Program-made: the position numbers and the translations under genes
Shown here: in pieces, positions 9,396 to 19,442 of the stretch
Layout of the letters: each line of letters opens with the position of its first letter
How positions within the stretch are numbered: position 1 is the stretch's first letter
Source of the DNA: Candidatus Altimarinota bacterium
Lineage (GTDB): Bacteria > Patescibacteriota > Gracilibacteria > BD1-5 > JAGOOR01
Direction: 5' to 3'
Assembly: GCA_023268615.1 (NCBI GenBank)
Contig: JALQUC010000008.1
Span: 1 to 35,252, forward strand
Length of the DNA: 35,252 bases
Notes under the pieces: model-generated
Database searches by the model: none
What the model saw: only the letters and a program-made list of their open reading frames with translations
What the model was told of the DNA's origin: nothing

Positions 9396-12165
9396 AGATG
9401 ATTTGGAAAAAGAGCGATCCTAGAGTTGGTAGAGTAATAGTGACGACGAGGAGGAACCAGATGAGCGTGTCAGTATTGACCCCATATCGGAAGAGAATCG
9501 ACGCAGAGAGTATAATCATTGCGAGATTGATAGCAACGAGTCCTATAAATCCAGGGTGTGCCCGGAGCCATGACATTTTTCCTGAAGCAACATGAATACC
9601 TCATTTATTGGTTTTTTTGAATCCAAAATTATTCCAAAATATCGCGAGGAAAACAGCCCTAAAGATTGTGACTGTGAGTGAGGCAGAGGCGAGTACCGCG
9701 AGCCATGCTTCTTTTAATGTAATATGCATCCTATCACGGTAGATAGAGATAGTCGAGAACATCAAGAAGAGGACATAAAAGAGCGTCAGAAGAGCAAAGT
9801 CATACGGCGCTTCAAAACTATATGACTCGTAGATAAAATAGCTCCCAAACAAGAGAATCAAGAGGTAGAAAGGGTAGAGAATCATCTGTCCCCATCCTAT
9901 CCAGCCAAACAGGTATTCAAATCGTTGCATCGGTGTGAGATGAGAGCGAAAAAATATCTTTTTCCAGTGCGTCTTGAATATCATCATCGCTCCATACGCC
10001 CAGCGGAATCGTTGCTTCTTGTACTCTTCGAAATTTCTCGGAGGGAGTCATTCACCAAATATATGATCTACATAGATAATTGTTCGGCCATGGGCAAGTA
10101 TTCTCAGACCCAGTTCAGAGTCTTCACAGATAAAACCATTACACCATTTCTCTGATTCGAGGACATCGCGTCGTAGGAGACACATTGTCCCGTTCATGAT
10201 GACGGCATTTGAGGCATTTCTGATAATCATGCCCTGTTTGTAGAAGAGATCGAGCTCGTAGCACATGATTTTCTGAAAAGCTGTTGCCCCATCACGATTA
10301 TTTGCTTGAGGGCACTGAATAGCTGCTATTTTTTCCTCGTCAAAGAGTGATATAGTCATACGCAGCCAGTCCGGATGGACACAATAATCAGCATCGAGGA
10401 GTCCGATGATTTCTGCTCGAGGATCAGTGAGCTCGAGAGCCTTGTTCAGAGCTCCTGATTTATATCACTCGAGAGAATCAAAATGATAAAAACGAATGCG
10501 AGGATCACCGAGTTCTTGGACAAATTTCTCAACTGGTCTCCATATATTTTCATCGCGTGTATTATTTTCTATGATGACGAGTTCATAATTTTTGTAGTCG
10601 AGATTTGTCACACTTTTTATCGTGCGAATGAGCATCTCAGGTTCTTCGTTATAGCTGGGTATATGGAGAGAGACAAATGGCTCTTCACGAGAAAAAGGAG
10701 AGAGATTTTTGTAAGTGATATGATGCTGTATATGCCCACGGCCTATGATCTTGAGATAATCTCTGAGCTGATAGAGTATGCCCATTATAGGCAGGAGCAT
10801 GAGAGGCACATTTATCCAGAATTGGGGGAGATAGAGATAGTGTCCTATCCACGCTTTGTAGGCTATCATCACGAGAATATTTATCAATCCCAGGAGCGTG
10901 AGAGACCCCCAGAAGAATGCTCGAAATCTCAGGTGTCCACCGAACCATCCGAATATGATACTGACTGTCAGAAATATCAAACTCGTCGCGAGCCCAATAT
11001 CAGAATCTATATTGAGAAATTTTGTCAGACGATAGACCATATCTCCCGAAATAATATCGTCTATTTTTGTAGCATATTTTTCTGGGATTTTATTGACAAC
11101 AGCATCAACACTATTGGCTATACCACGAACCATGAACGAGCTGCCGTAGAGCGAGAGAGGTCCTGAGAGGGAGAATTTTTCTCGTCATTTGTCATCAAAG
11201 ACACCAAATGATCCACCAGCATGTTTCTCGCTCCCAAATATTTTCCATGGTTGATCAAATGCTTCGATGATATTGTATCGGATTTTTCGACCTTCTAAGT
11301 ATTTTGTGATAGTTCTGACATAGGTTGCTTGTGTCAGGAGATTTGCTTCTGCTCATCCACGATTGACACCATTTGATGGCCAGCCTGTTTCAGCGACGAT
11401 AATTTCCTTATCGGGGAAGAGTGTTTGCATAAAATTATAATCACCCTCTAGGTATTCGACTCATTTTTCTACTGGTACATTGTTCCAGTATGGGAAGACA
11501 TGTATTGCGATAAAATCTGAGAGTTCAGCGAGTTTTCTCTGTTCATTCCAAGTAGAGACGATTTCTCCTGTTGAGACAGGTTTACTCGTTTTGGTTTTTG
11601 CGTATTTCAGATAGAGATACAGATATTTCGGCGAAATAGTTTCAAAAAAGAGTGCCTCGTTTCCTATGAGTAGATGTGTGACAGAAGGGTATTTTTCTGC
11701 GACAGTCAGTGCGAGCTCTAGGTCCTCCATGTTTTCCATGAGATCTGGGCTAATCCAGACACCGACGATGACTGTGAGTCAGTATTTCTGTGCTATTTCT
11801 GGGACACGATCCATACCATGAAGAGTTGTATAGATGCGTACACAGCGAAATCGTTCTGCTATGATAGCGAGGTCGGCATCAATAGTTTCTGGTGTGACAA
11901 ATGTTTTATCATCATTGAGAGTGTATTCATCACGATAGGCACTATAGCTCACACAGTCGAGACTCTCAGAAGTAGGCTTGACGGTATGTGGACGATCGAG
12001 ATATCCCCACCAGCTCGTGTTGGCTATGAGTAGGGCTAGGAGAAGTATGTATTTTGAGAAGCGTTTGTTGAGCACGGGATAGATGAACTGAGAGAGTATA
12101 ATTTGAGTTTTTCTAGAAAGTATGCGAATTATAGTAATTTTATTTTTATTTCCAGAAGACTTCAC
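9388..12165 (-). CDS. GH17 (beta-1,3-glucanase-like) plus family 2 glycosyltransferase fusion, membrane protein
   Basis: N-term CVSYSAYRDEYTLND...LLIGNEALF...EIIVAETGWPSNG (GH17-like); C-term VSLHIPSYNEEPEMLIRTIKSV, LLDADYCV, EDSELGLRILAHG, KKQRFRWAYGA (GT2 QxxRW) with TM helices; GTG start assumed. Confidence 0.85.
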
Positions 12166-12194
12166 TTCCCGCTAATTTATCTATACTCATCTCT

Positions 12195-12908
12195 ATGTAC
12201 AGAACAAATATTCGCAAAATTCTCAACGCTCTTATTACCACACTTCATGTGATTCTCTTCACAGCTATGGTGGCCATTGGTCTCTTATCTCTGTTTCGTC
12301 CTGACATAATGAGAGAGATTATTGACTGGATGTGAGTACAGATCAAGTCTTGGTGAAACTGGAATTATATCATATTGTTTTTCGTAGCCATGATAGAATC
12401 CTTTCCATTTGTCGGCGTTGTTGTTCCTGGTATGAATCTCATGATTTTAGTTGGTGGTTTCTTTGTAGCAAAACAGTGGGATATATTTCCTCTCGCAGCA
12501 TTTCTCGCGATGACCGGAGCCTGTCTCGGCAACGCTCTAGGCTATTTCATGGGACGATATGGACATCCTGATACGATGAAAAAATATGGAGCATTCTTCT
12601 GAGCTGGACCGAGAGAGCTCGCTTGGCTCGAGAAGCAAATACACAAAAATTGATTCTGGTTTATCGTGGGTGGCAAATTTCACAATCTCCTCCGAGCATT
12701 TATTCCCTATATTGCCTGAGCACACAAGATGGCATGAGTCCGTTTTTGGTTTGCAAATATTTTTGGATCTTCACTTTGGGCTGTCTCTATTCTCTTGGTG
12801 TGAGTTTTTGCCGTCGAAAATTACGAGGTCATTCTCCAATACCTCAGTTACATCATTCTCGCGATTATAGCGGGAGCAATTATTATATATTATTCTAAGA
12901 AAAAATAA
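12195..12908 (+). CDS. DedA/SNARE-associated family membrane protein
   Basis: Code 25: FFVAMIESFPFVGVVVPGMNLMILVGGFF...GACLGNALGYFMGRYGHPDTMKKYGAFFGAGPRELAWLEKQIHKNGFWFIVGGKFHNLLRAFIPYIAGAHKMAGVRFWFANIFGSSLWAVSILLVGVFA. Confidence 0.85.
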
Positions 12909-14014
12909 TGCAGAATATTCTGAACTACATAGTTGTGTTATGAGGTTCTGGACTGACGATGTTGATTTTGACCTATAGTATTTTCTGGCTATTTCGTCGC
13001 TGGTGAATAGTCGACAAGCCCCACCTCTATCCACATGAAGAGGGGAGAGGTCCTCTCCCATATCCAGGAGGAATTGTCCTCATCATCAATCTCCTCCTCT
13101 GGTCTCCCTGGATTCTGCAGTCTGTTTCTGACGGTGATGTCAAAAAGACTATATATGTCCTCATTGCAGGACTTCTGACGAGTCTCATCATGGCATGGGA
13201 TGATCAGAAGCGTTCATTGCATCCACTTTTTCGATTGATATTTCAGATTGCTTTGTGAGCCTTCTTCGGCCTCACTGCTATCAAGATAGGTTATGTCAGC
13301 AATATATTTGGAGGTATTATTTCTCTCGATACCTTTGAGGCGCTTCAGTGGACTATCGGTGCAAAAACTGTCTATCTCATCCCACTTGTTGCGACTATCA
13401 TCTGGTATGTTCTCGTTATGAATGCTATTAACTGGAGTGATAATGGTCGCGCGATGACCTCGAGTGTGAGTCTGGTAACACTTGTTATTTTAGCTGGACT
13501 TTCTCTCAAGCTCTACCTCACTGATACGACGATTGCTTCGCAGAACAATTCTCTCTTTGTATTGTCATTTCTCACGATTCTCATTCCAACTCTCTTTGTA
13601 TTCTGGCGTTTTGATGTCCGACGAGCCTGTATAGTAGGAGATGCGGGGTCCATGTTTCTCGGATTTATGATAGCAACACTCTCCATCGTCTCAGGGGGCA
13701 AGATAGCGACAGCGTCCATCGTACTCGGCATATACTTCATCGATGCTTTTTATGTCATCCTCGGACGGATACGAGCTGGTAAAAATCCTATGAAGGGAGA
13801 TCTCACTCATCTGCACCACCGGATGGCAGAGCAGGGGATAGACTACCGTCATCAGCGGTATATCGTTATGATACTTTCTTTTTTCTTCGGTGTTGGTGCT
13901 ATTTTTCTCGATACTTGGTGAAAAATCATCCTCTTCGGTAGCATCATCACTATAGTTATCTATATATCACAAATTGCCAAAACACTCGAGACGATGATGA
14001 GGAAAGATAAATAA
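12908..14014 (+). CDS. WecA/MraY-like phospho-sugar transferase (glycosyltransferase family 4)
   Basis: DKPHLYPHEEGRGPLPYPGGIVLIINL, MAWDDQKRSLHPLFRLIFQIAL, GDAGSMFLGFMIATLSI, HLHHRM; TAATG overlap with upstream DedA. Confidence 0.8.
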
Positions 14015-14017
14015 TTA

Positions 14018-14455
14018 TTAGAGGAGATATTTCTCGATAAATTTTCTCTCACTCTCGTGTTTCATTTTTTGTGGGGACTTTTCGAGCTCGACCCACATAA
14101 TTGCTTCATCACGAATATTCGTCATGGTTTCACCATGCTTCATCGAGAAGAACAGTATCTTCTTTCGTCTGATTCTGTCTCTGATGGTGGCTATTTGTTC
14201 TCAGAGCGCTACATTTTGTATACCAGTCTCTTCACGAAATTCCCGCAGTGCGGCATCTGCGAATGATTCTCATCGCTTTACTTGTCACTTTGGGAGCATA
14301 TAGCTCCCATCTCTGTGAAGGACGCAGAGGATCTCTCGTTTTCATTTTCTCTCTCGTATAGATATACCACCAGCACAATCATCGAGCCAGAAAAATGATG
14401 CAATTTTTTTCTTCCAGACTTCGAGTGTTTTCTGTCTTTTTTTGATTGTTTTCAT
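14018..14455 (-). CDS. Nudix hydrolase
   Basis: DDCAGGISIRERKGKREILCVLHRDGSYMLPKGQVKRGESFADAALREFREETGIQNVAL; both Gly of LPKGQVKRGES are TGA. Confidence 0.88.
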
Positions 14456-14547
14456 GGTCCTCATTATAGGTGTTTTAGGGAAAAATGAAAAAAATTTGCA
14501 TAACGACATATTTTATTTATACTCCCGTCACTTTCGTCATATTGCGA

Positions 14548-14624
14548 GGGGGCGTAGCTCAGCTGGTTAGAGCGCCTCCCTGTCACGGAGGAGGTCGCGG
14601 GTTCGAGTCCCGTCGCTCCCGCCA
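14548..14624 (+). tRNA. tRNA-Asp (GTC), CCA encoded
   Basis: gggggcgtagctcagctggttagagcgcctccctgtcacggaggaggtcgcgggttcgagtcccgtcgctcccgcca; cloverleaf folds. Confidence 0.95.
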
Positions 14625-14805
14625 GATTTGCTCTTGAGCAAATTAGAAAAAGAGAATAGTAAAGAAAAACAATGGTATTCTTTTCATTCTCCGGGCGTAC
14701 TCCCTCATCAATTGATAAAAGTAATTGTGAGAGTCGAAGGATAAGTTTAAAATGATTTTAATAATCCATTCTTTTACTTTTTCTTCTACTTCTTACTTCC
14801 CCCTT

Positions 14806-14882
14806 GGGGTCTTAGCTCAGTTGGCTAGAGCGCCTCGCTTGCACCGAGGAGGTCAAGGGTTCGACTCCCTTAGACTCCACCA
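14806..14882 (+). tRNA. tRNA-Ala (TGC), CCA encoded
   Basis: ggggtcttagctcagttggctagagcgcctcgcttgcaccgaggaggtcaagggttcgactcccttagactccacca; G3:U70 identity pair present. Confidence 0.95.
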
Positions 14883-14997
14883 AATTCGCTTTTAGCGAAC
14901 AGAAAAAGGTAATAGAAAAAGAAAAACAGTGGAATTGTTTTTTTATAAATCCTCTCTTTTTACTTTTACTTTTACTTTTACTTTGTAATTTTTTTTT

Positions 14998-15213
14998 ATG
15001 ACAGGCTCAGGAAAAAGACCCAGAAATAAAATCTACATAGTCAGTAAACGCCGTGCGATTACTGGTGACAAGATTACAAATGCAAAAAAGACTTACGAAA
15101 AACTCGTTCGTCGCGAAGCACATGAAGGTAAAACTGCATGGCTCGTTGATGCTATGTCAAAAGCTGTCGCTCGTCTCAAAAAGATGGGTCTTGCAAATTA
15201 TATCAAAAACTAA
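14998..15213 (+). CDS. small basic protein upstream of tuf (71 aa), unknown
   Basis: MTGSGKRPRNKIYIVSKRRAITGDKITNAKKTYEKLVRREAHEGKTAWLVDAMSKAVARLKKMGLANYIKN. Confidence 0.75.
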   Translation: MTGSGKRPRNKIYIVSKRRAITGDKITNAKKTYEKLVRREAHEGKTAWLVDAMSKAVARLKKMGLANYIKN

Positions 15214-15224
15214 TTTCTACTCCT

Positions 15225-15317
15225 ATGGTACGCCTCTCATGATCACGACATCGGAAACTTCGCGCAGCGCTCGTACGCATCGAGAAAAAAGTCCGAAAAG
15301 CAAAAAAGAAGAAGTAA
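15225..15317 (+). CDS. very small highly basic protein (30 aa), unknown
   Basis: MVRLSGSRHRKLRAALVRIEKKVRKAKKKK with one in-frame TGA; sits between the 71-aa ORF and tuf. Confidence 0.45.
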
Positions 15318-15389
15318 TCAAAAAATCATTTGAAATATACTTCTTTTCCCTATAATACCCCTACTTTTTAATTCCTTTATTTTTCTCTT

Positions 15390-16565
15390 ATGGCTGATTT
15401 TCAAAGAACAAAGCCACATGTTAATGTTGGTACTATTGGTCATATCGACCACGGTAAGACAACTCTTACTGCTGCCCTCACCGCTGTAGGTGGTTCAGGC
15501 GTATCATATGCTGACATCGCAAAAGGTGGTACAGCTCGTGCTGGTTCTGATAAGATTATTACAATCTCAACTTCTCATGTAGAATACGAATCTCCTCTCC
15601 GTCACTACGCTCATGTTGACTGTCCTGGTCATGCTGACTATGTCAAAAACATGATTACTGGTGCTGCTCAGATGGACGGTGCTATTCTCGTAGTTTCTGC
15701 TGTTGATGGTGTCATGCCTCAGACTCGTGAGCATGTTCTCCTTGCTTCTCAGGTTGGTGTTGCTCGTATCGTCGTATTCCTCAACAAGTGTGATATCGCT
15801 GATCCAGAGCTCACAGACCTCGTTGAAATGGAAGTTCGTGAACTCCTCTCAAAATATGGTTTCGATGGTGACAACGCTCCAGTCGTTCGTGGTTCTGCTT
15901 TCACAGCTCTCCAGAATCCTACTGATCCAGAAGCTTCAAAAGGTGTTCGTGAACTCCTCGATGCTCTCGATAGCTATATCCCTGAGCCTACACGAGAACT
16001 CGACAAGCCATTCCTTATGTCTATCGAAGATGTATTCTCAATCAAAGGTCGTGGTACTGTCGCTACAGGTCGTATCGAACAAGGTATCGTCAAGGTCAAT
16101 GATGAAGTAGAAATCGTCGGTATCCGTGATACACAGAAATCTATCGTCACTGGTGTTGAGATGTTCAAAAAATCACTCAATCAAGGTCAAGCAGGTGATA
16201 ACGCAGGTCTCCTCCTCCGAGGTATCGAGCGTGAACAGATCGAGCGAGGTCAGGTCATGGCGAAGCCAGGATCTATCAAACCACACAAGAAATTTGAAGC
16301 TGAAGTCTATGTCCTCAAGAAAGAGGAAGGTGGACGACACACTCCTTTCTTCAAGGGTTACAAACCACAATTCTATTTCCGAACAACTGATGTGACTGGT
16401 TCTATCGAACTCCCAGCAGGTGTAGAGATGGTTATGCCTGGTGACAATATCAAATTTGTTGTTGAACTCGGTTGTGGTATCGCTATGGAAAATCAACTCC
16501 GATTTGCTATCCGTGAAGGTGGTAAGACTGTTGGTTCTGGTATTATTACAAAAATCCTCGACTAA
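15390..16565 (+). CDS. tuf: elongation factor Tu
   Basis: [30 protein letters not shown]...[30 protein letters not shown]...NKCD; no in-frame TGA. Confidence 0.98.
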   Translation: MADFQRTKPHVNVGTIGHIDHGKTTLTAALTAVGGSGVSYADIAKGGTARAGSDKIITISTSHVEYESPLRHYAHVDCPGHADYVKNMITGAAQMDGAILVVSAVDGVMPQTREHVLLASQVGVARIVVFLNKCDIADPELTDLVEMEVRELLSKYGFDGDNAPVVRGSAFTALQNPTDPEASKGVRELLDALDSYIPEPTRELDKPFLMSIEDVFSIKGRGTVATGRIEQGIVKVNDEVEIVGIRDTQKSIVTGVEMFKKSLNQGQAGDNAGLLLRGIEREQIERGQVMAKPGSIKPHKKFEAEVYVLKKEEGGRHTPFFKGYKPQFYFRTTDVTGSIELPAGVEMVMPGDNIKFVVELGCGIAMENQLRFAIREGGKTVGSGIITKILD

Positions 16566-16567
16566 TT

Positions 16568-17002
16568 ATGACTGCTACTCGCGCCAAAGCAAAAACTGCT
16601 CCGAAGAAAAATGCTGCTCCCAAAGCTGCTAAAACTACATCTAAGAAAGCTCCTCTCAAAGAAGCAAAAGTATCAAATACTTCTCGAAAGGAAACTCTCA
16701 AGATTTCTGTGAAGGCTTTTGAACACCGTGTTGTTGATGAGGCTGTGAAAAAAATCGTCAGTGCTGCAAAGGATACAGGCTCTCAAACTGTGGGCCCTAT
16801 TCCTCTCCCAACAAAGATTGAAAAATTCACACTCAACCGCTCAACATTCGTCAACAAAAATGCTCGTGAACAGTTTGAGATTCGTCGTCACCGACGACTC
16901 CTGCTCATCAACGAGCCTACTCCAGAGACTCTTGAAACTCTTCAGAAGCTCAATCTCCCTTCAGGAGTTGGTGTAGATATTGCTATCGTAGCAGCTGCCT
17001 AA
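16568..17002 (+). CDS. rpsJ: 30S ribosomal protein S10 with Lys/Ala-rich N-terminal extension
   Basis: ISVKAFEHRVVDEAVKKIVSAAKDTGSQTVGPIPLPTKIEKFTLNRSTFVNKNAREQFEIRRHRRLLLINEPTPETLETLQKLNLPSGVGVDIAI. Confidence 0.95.
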   Translation: MTATRAKAKTAPKKNAAPKAAKTTSKKAPLKEAKVSNTSRKETLKISVKAFEHRVVDEAVKKIVSAAKDTGSQTVGPIPLPTKIEKFTLNRSTFVNKNAREQFEIRRHRRLLLINEPTPETLETLQKLNLPSGVGVDIAIVAAA

Positions 17003-17020
17003 TTTATTACCTTTCTCACT

Positions 17021-17242
17021 ATGCCACGCGTTTGTGTTTATACATGAAAAATTACCGGAACTGGTAATAAAGTTTCTCACTCTGTCCGCCGTACAAAGCG
17101 TAATTTTATGGTGAATCTTCACTACAAAAATATCAGAGATCCTCGAGATGGTATGATATACCGTCTTCGTCTCTCAGCTGCTGCTATCAGGACTATGAGC
17201 AAAAAAGGTGTTGTTGCCTTTCTTCAAGACTTTGGTCTCTAG
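17021..17242 (+). CDS. rpmB: 50S ribosomal protein L28
   Basis: Code 25: MPRVCVYTGKITGTGNKVSHSVRRTKRNFMVNLHYKNI...YRLRLSAAAIRTMSKKGVVAFL; TGA encodes the Gly of the TGK motif. Confidence 0.88.
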
Positions 17243-17253
17243 AAAAATTTCAT

Positions 17254-17281
17254 AAAAAACGCTCCGAAAGGGGCGTTTTTT
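17254..17281 (+). terminator. Rho-independent terminator after rpmB
   Basis: aaaaaacgctccgaaaggggcgtttttt. Confidence 0.8.
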
Positions 17282-17328
17282 CTTGCGCGAATACAAATAC
17301 TCCTATAATCACCTTGCTCCCTGTATGT

Positions 17329-17403
17329 GCCCGCGTAGCTCAGTGGAAGAGCAGTAGCCTTCTAAGCTAAAGGTCGTAGGTTCGATCCCTACCGCGGGTA
17401 CCA
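17329..17403 (+). tRNA. tRNA-Arg (TCT), CCA encoded
   Basis: gcccgcgtagctcagtggaagagcagtagccttctaagctaaaggtcgtaggttcgatccctaccgcgggtacca. Confidence 0.92.
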
Positions 17404-17503
17404 GTTTTTGCGAAGCAAAAACAGTAAAAGAAAGAAGAAAAAGTAAAAAGAGCGGATTTTTATAATTCCATCCTTGTACTTATACTGTCGACTTCGTCGA
17501 CTC

Positions 17504-17587
17504 GCCCAGGTGGTGAAATGGTAGACACGCAGGTTTCAGAAGCCTGTTCCGCAAGGTGTGAGGGTTCGAGTCCCTCCTTGGGCACCA
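17504..17587 (+). tRNA. tRNA-Leu (CAG), CCA encoded
   Basis: gcccaggtggtgaaatggtagacacgcaggtttcagaagcctgttccgcaaggtgtgagggttcgagtccctccttgggcacca; variable arm present. Confidence 0.95.
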
Positions 17588-17664
17588 TAAAACATAAGAC
17601 GAACCCGTTGCCACTCACTTCGTTTTACTGTATCCTCGCTTGCTCGGAGTAAAACTTGTTCCGA

Positions 17665-17687
17665 TTCGAGTCCCTCCTTGGGCACCA
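17665..17687 (+). repeat. duplicate of the 3' 23 nt of tRNA-Leu
   Basis: ttcgagtccctccttgggcacca, identical to 17565-17587, offset exactly 100 bp. Confidence 0.9.
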
Positions 17688-17729
17688 AATTGAGAGATTC
17701 TAAAAAATAATATTGAGACCACATTATCA

Positions 17730-18290
17730 ATGAAAAAGGTATTTATCATTCATGGTTTTGAGGGGAGTCCAAATGGGGGTTGGAGACCTTGGCTCATGGG
17801 AGAATTGGAGAAGCATGATATTTATGCATGTGCTCTCTCAATGCCAAATCCAGAAAATCCTGTATGTCCTGAATGGATAGCAGAAATTTCACGACATGTA
17901 GATCAAAATAATAATGATGAGGTATATCTCATTGGTCATTCGCTTGGCTGACCAGCTATTTTGAGATACCTCGAAATAACTAATGCAACAAACATTTCTG
18001 GCGTTATTCTAGTCTCTTCTCCTTCAGAAAAAAATAATAATCCTAAAATAGATGGTTTTCTGCAGAGCGAATTTGATTTTGAAACAATACGGTCTCATTG
18101 CCCAGTCTTTACAATTATTCATTGAGATAATGATCCACTTGTTCCTCTCCAGAATGCCATATTTTTATGAGAAAAGTTGTGATGTGATGTTATAGTTGTT
18201 GAGAATGGAGGTCATCTCAATGGATCAGCTGGATGGTTCACTCTGCCACAGTGCCTCCAATCTCTCCTTCAGATGATACAAAGAGACTAA
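17730..18290 (+). CDS. RBBP9/YdeN-like alpha/beta hydrolase
   Basis: MKKVFIIHGFEGSPNGGWRPWL...EVYLIGHSLGGPAILRYL...VFTIIHGDNDPLVPLQNA...NGGHLNGSAG; several TGA-Gly. Confidence 0.88.
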
Positions 18291-18296
18291 AATATT

Positions 18297-19442
18297 ATGC
18301 AAAAATACCAGTCACTCCATGCTCTAGCTACTGAACAGATTTCTAGAAATATTGTTCAGCTCGAGGAGGGATATTTATTACAAGCGGGAGGTCATCAATT
18401 TGCGAGTTTTTGGACACGAGATTTTTGTTGGAGTGTGCCGGGGCTTCTCTCTATCTGACAGGATGTTGTCGTGCGAGATCATCTTTCAGTACTTTTGAGA
18501 TACATTCATCCAGAGAAATATATCATTCCGAGACTTCTCGATACAGGGTCGGGACAGTGAAGAGTGGTAGCTCACACAGTTGGTCGCTTTTTGGGTTTGC
18601 CGTATTTTTATTCCAAACAAAAACATTCATCAGTACGCCCAGAATATACCGGCGAACATGGAACAGGGACGATAGATGCCAATATCCTCACGCTCATAGC
18701 TAGTGCCGAGTATATCACTCATTCTCATGACTCTGCTTGGCTCGAGAAACATCGCGAGACTCTTGCTCAGTCCTACGAGTATTATCGGGATAAGATGGAC
18801 AGTAGGAGACTCATTATACAGCCCTCATACAGCGACTGGCAGGATAGTCTGGCGCGATCAGGGTATACCAGCTATACAAACCTCCTACACCTCTTGTTTC
18901 TCCTGAAATATGCTCATATACTTGGTGTCGAACCACTAATTCAATGAGATATACTCAGAGACAATATTCTCAAGACTTTTTATGATGATAGCTCGGGACT
19001 TCTCTATGCTCGAGAAGGTGATGTATTTCATGATCTCGATAGTCAGCTCATAGCTCTCAAAATAGAGGATATAATAGAATGGGATGATTTCGTTCAGAGC
19101 TCCTTGTTCAATCAGTCTATACCTGGTCGAGTCTCCCTGTGAAATGCTTCTCCTGTGAGTTGGACTTGTCGACTTGTATGACTTGGTTCGTATCACAAAC
19201 AACTTCGCTGGAGCTGGATCATGGGAGAGACTGCTCGAGCATGTGTCACCAATAATCAGAGAGAAAGGGCAGAGGAAATACTCTCACTTCTTGAGCAAAT
19301 GGCTCTCAGGGATGGAACAATAGGTGAGGTATATGATAACCAGGGGAGACTCTTTGAGAATCTCCTGTATCGTTCTGAGACACCCTTCTCTTGGTGATGT
19401 GCAAAGATTTTAGAAGCTCTTCAGTCCTATCACAACAACTAG
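18297..19442 (+). CDS. six-hairpin glycosidase-like protein (amylo-1,6-glucosidase/GH15-like fold)
   Basis: GGHQFASFWTRDFCWSVPGLLSIG...TGSGQGRVVAHTVGRFLG...TIDANILTLIASAEYI...PSYSDWQDSLARSGYTSYTNLLHLLFLLKYAHILG...SWIMGETARACVTNNQ. Confidence 0.6.

Noticed and set aside
10483-11166. 227-aa plus-strand ORF
   Set aside because: Antisense to the GH17-GT2 gene.
14955-14990. Short (cttttac)n tandem repeat considered as a CRISPR-like array
   Set aside because: Units are about 6-7 bp with no spacers; simple sequence upstream of a gene.
15703-16496. Alternative-frame and antisense ORFs in tuf
   Set aside because: Overlap the correct tuf frame; Ser/Leu-rich shadow translations.
17536-17730. 64-aa minus-strand ORF with GTRTLTPCGTGF
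   Set aside because: Translation of the antisense of tRNA-Leu, a well-known spurious annotation type.
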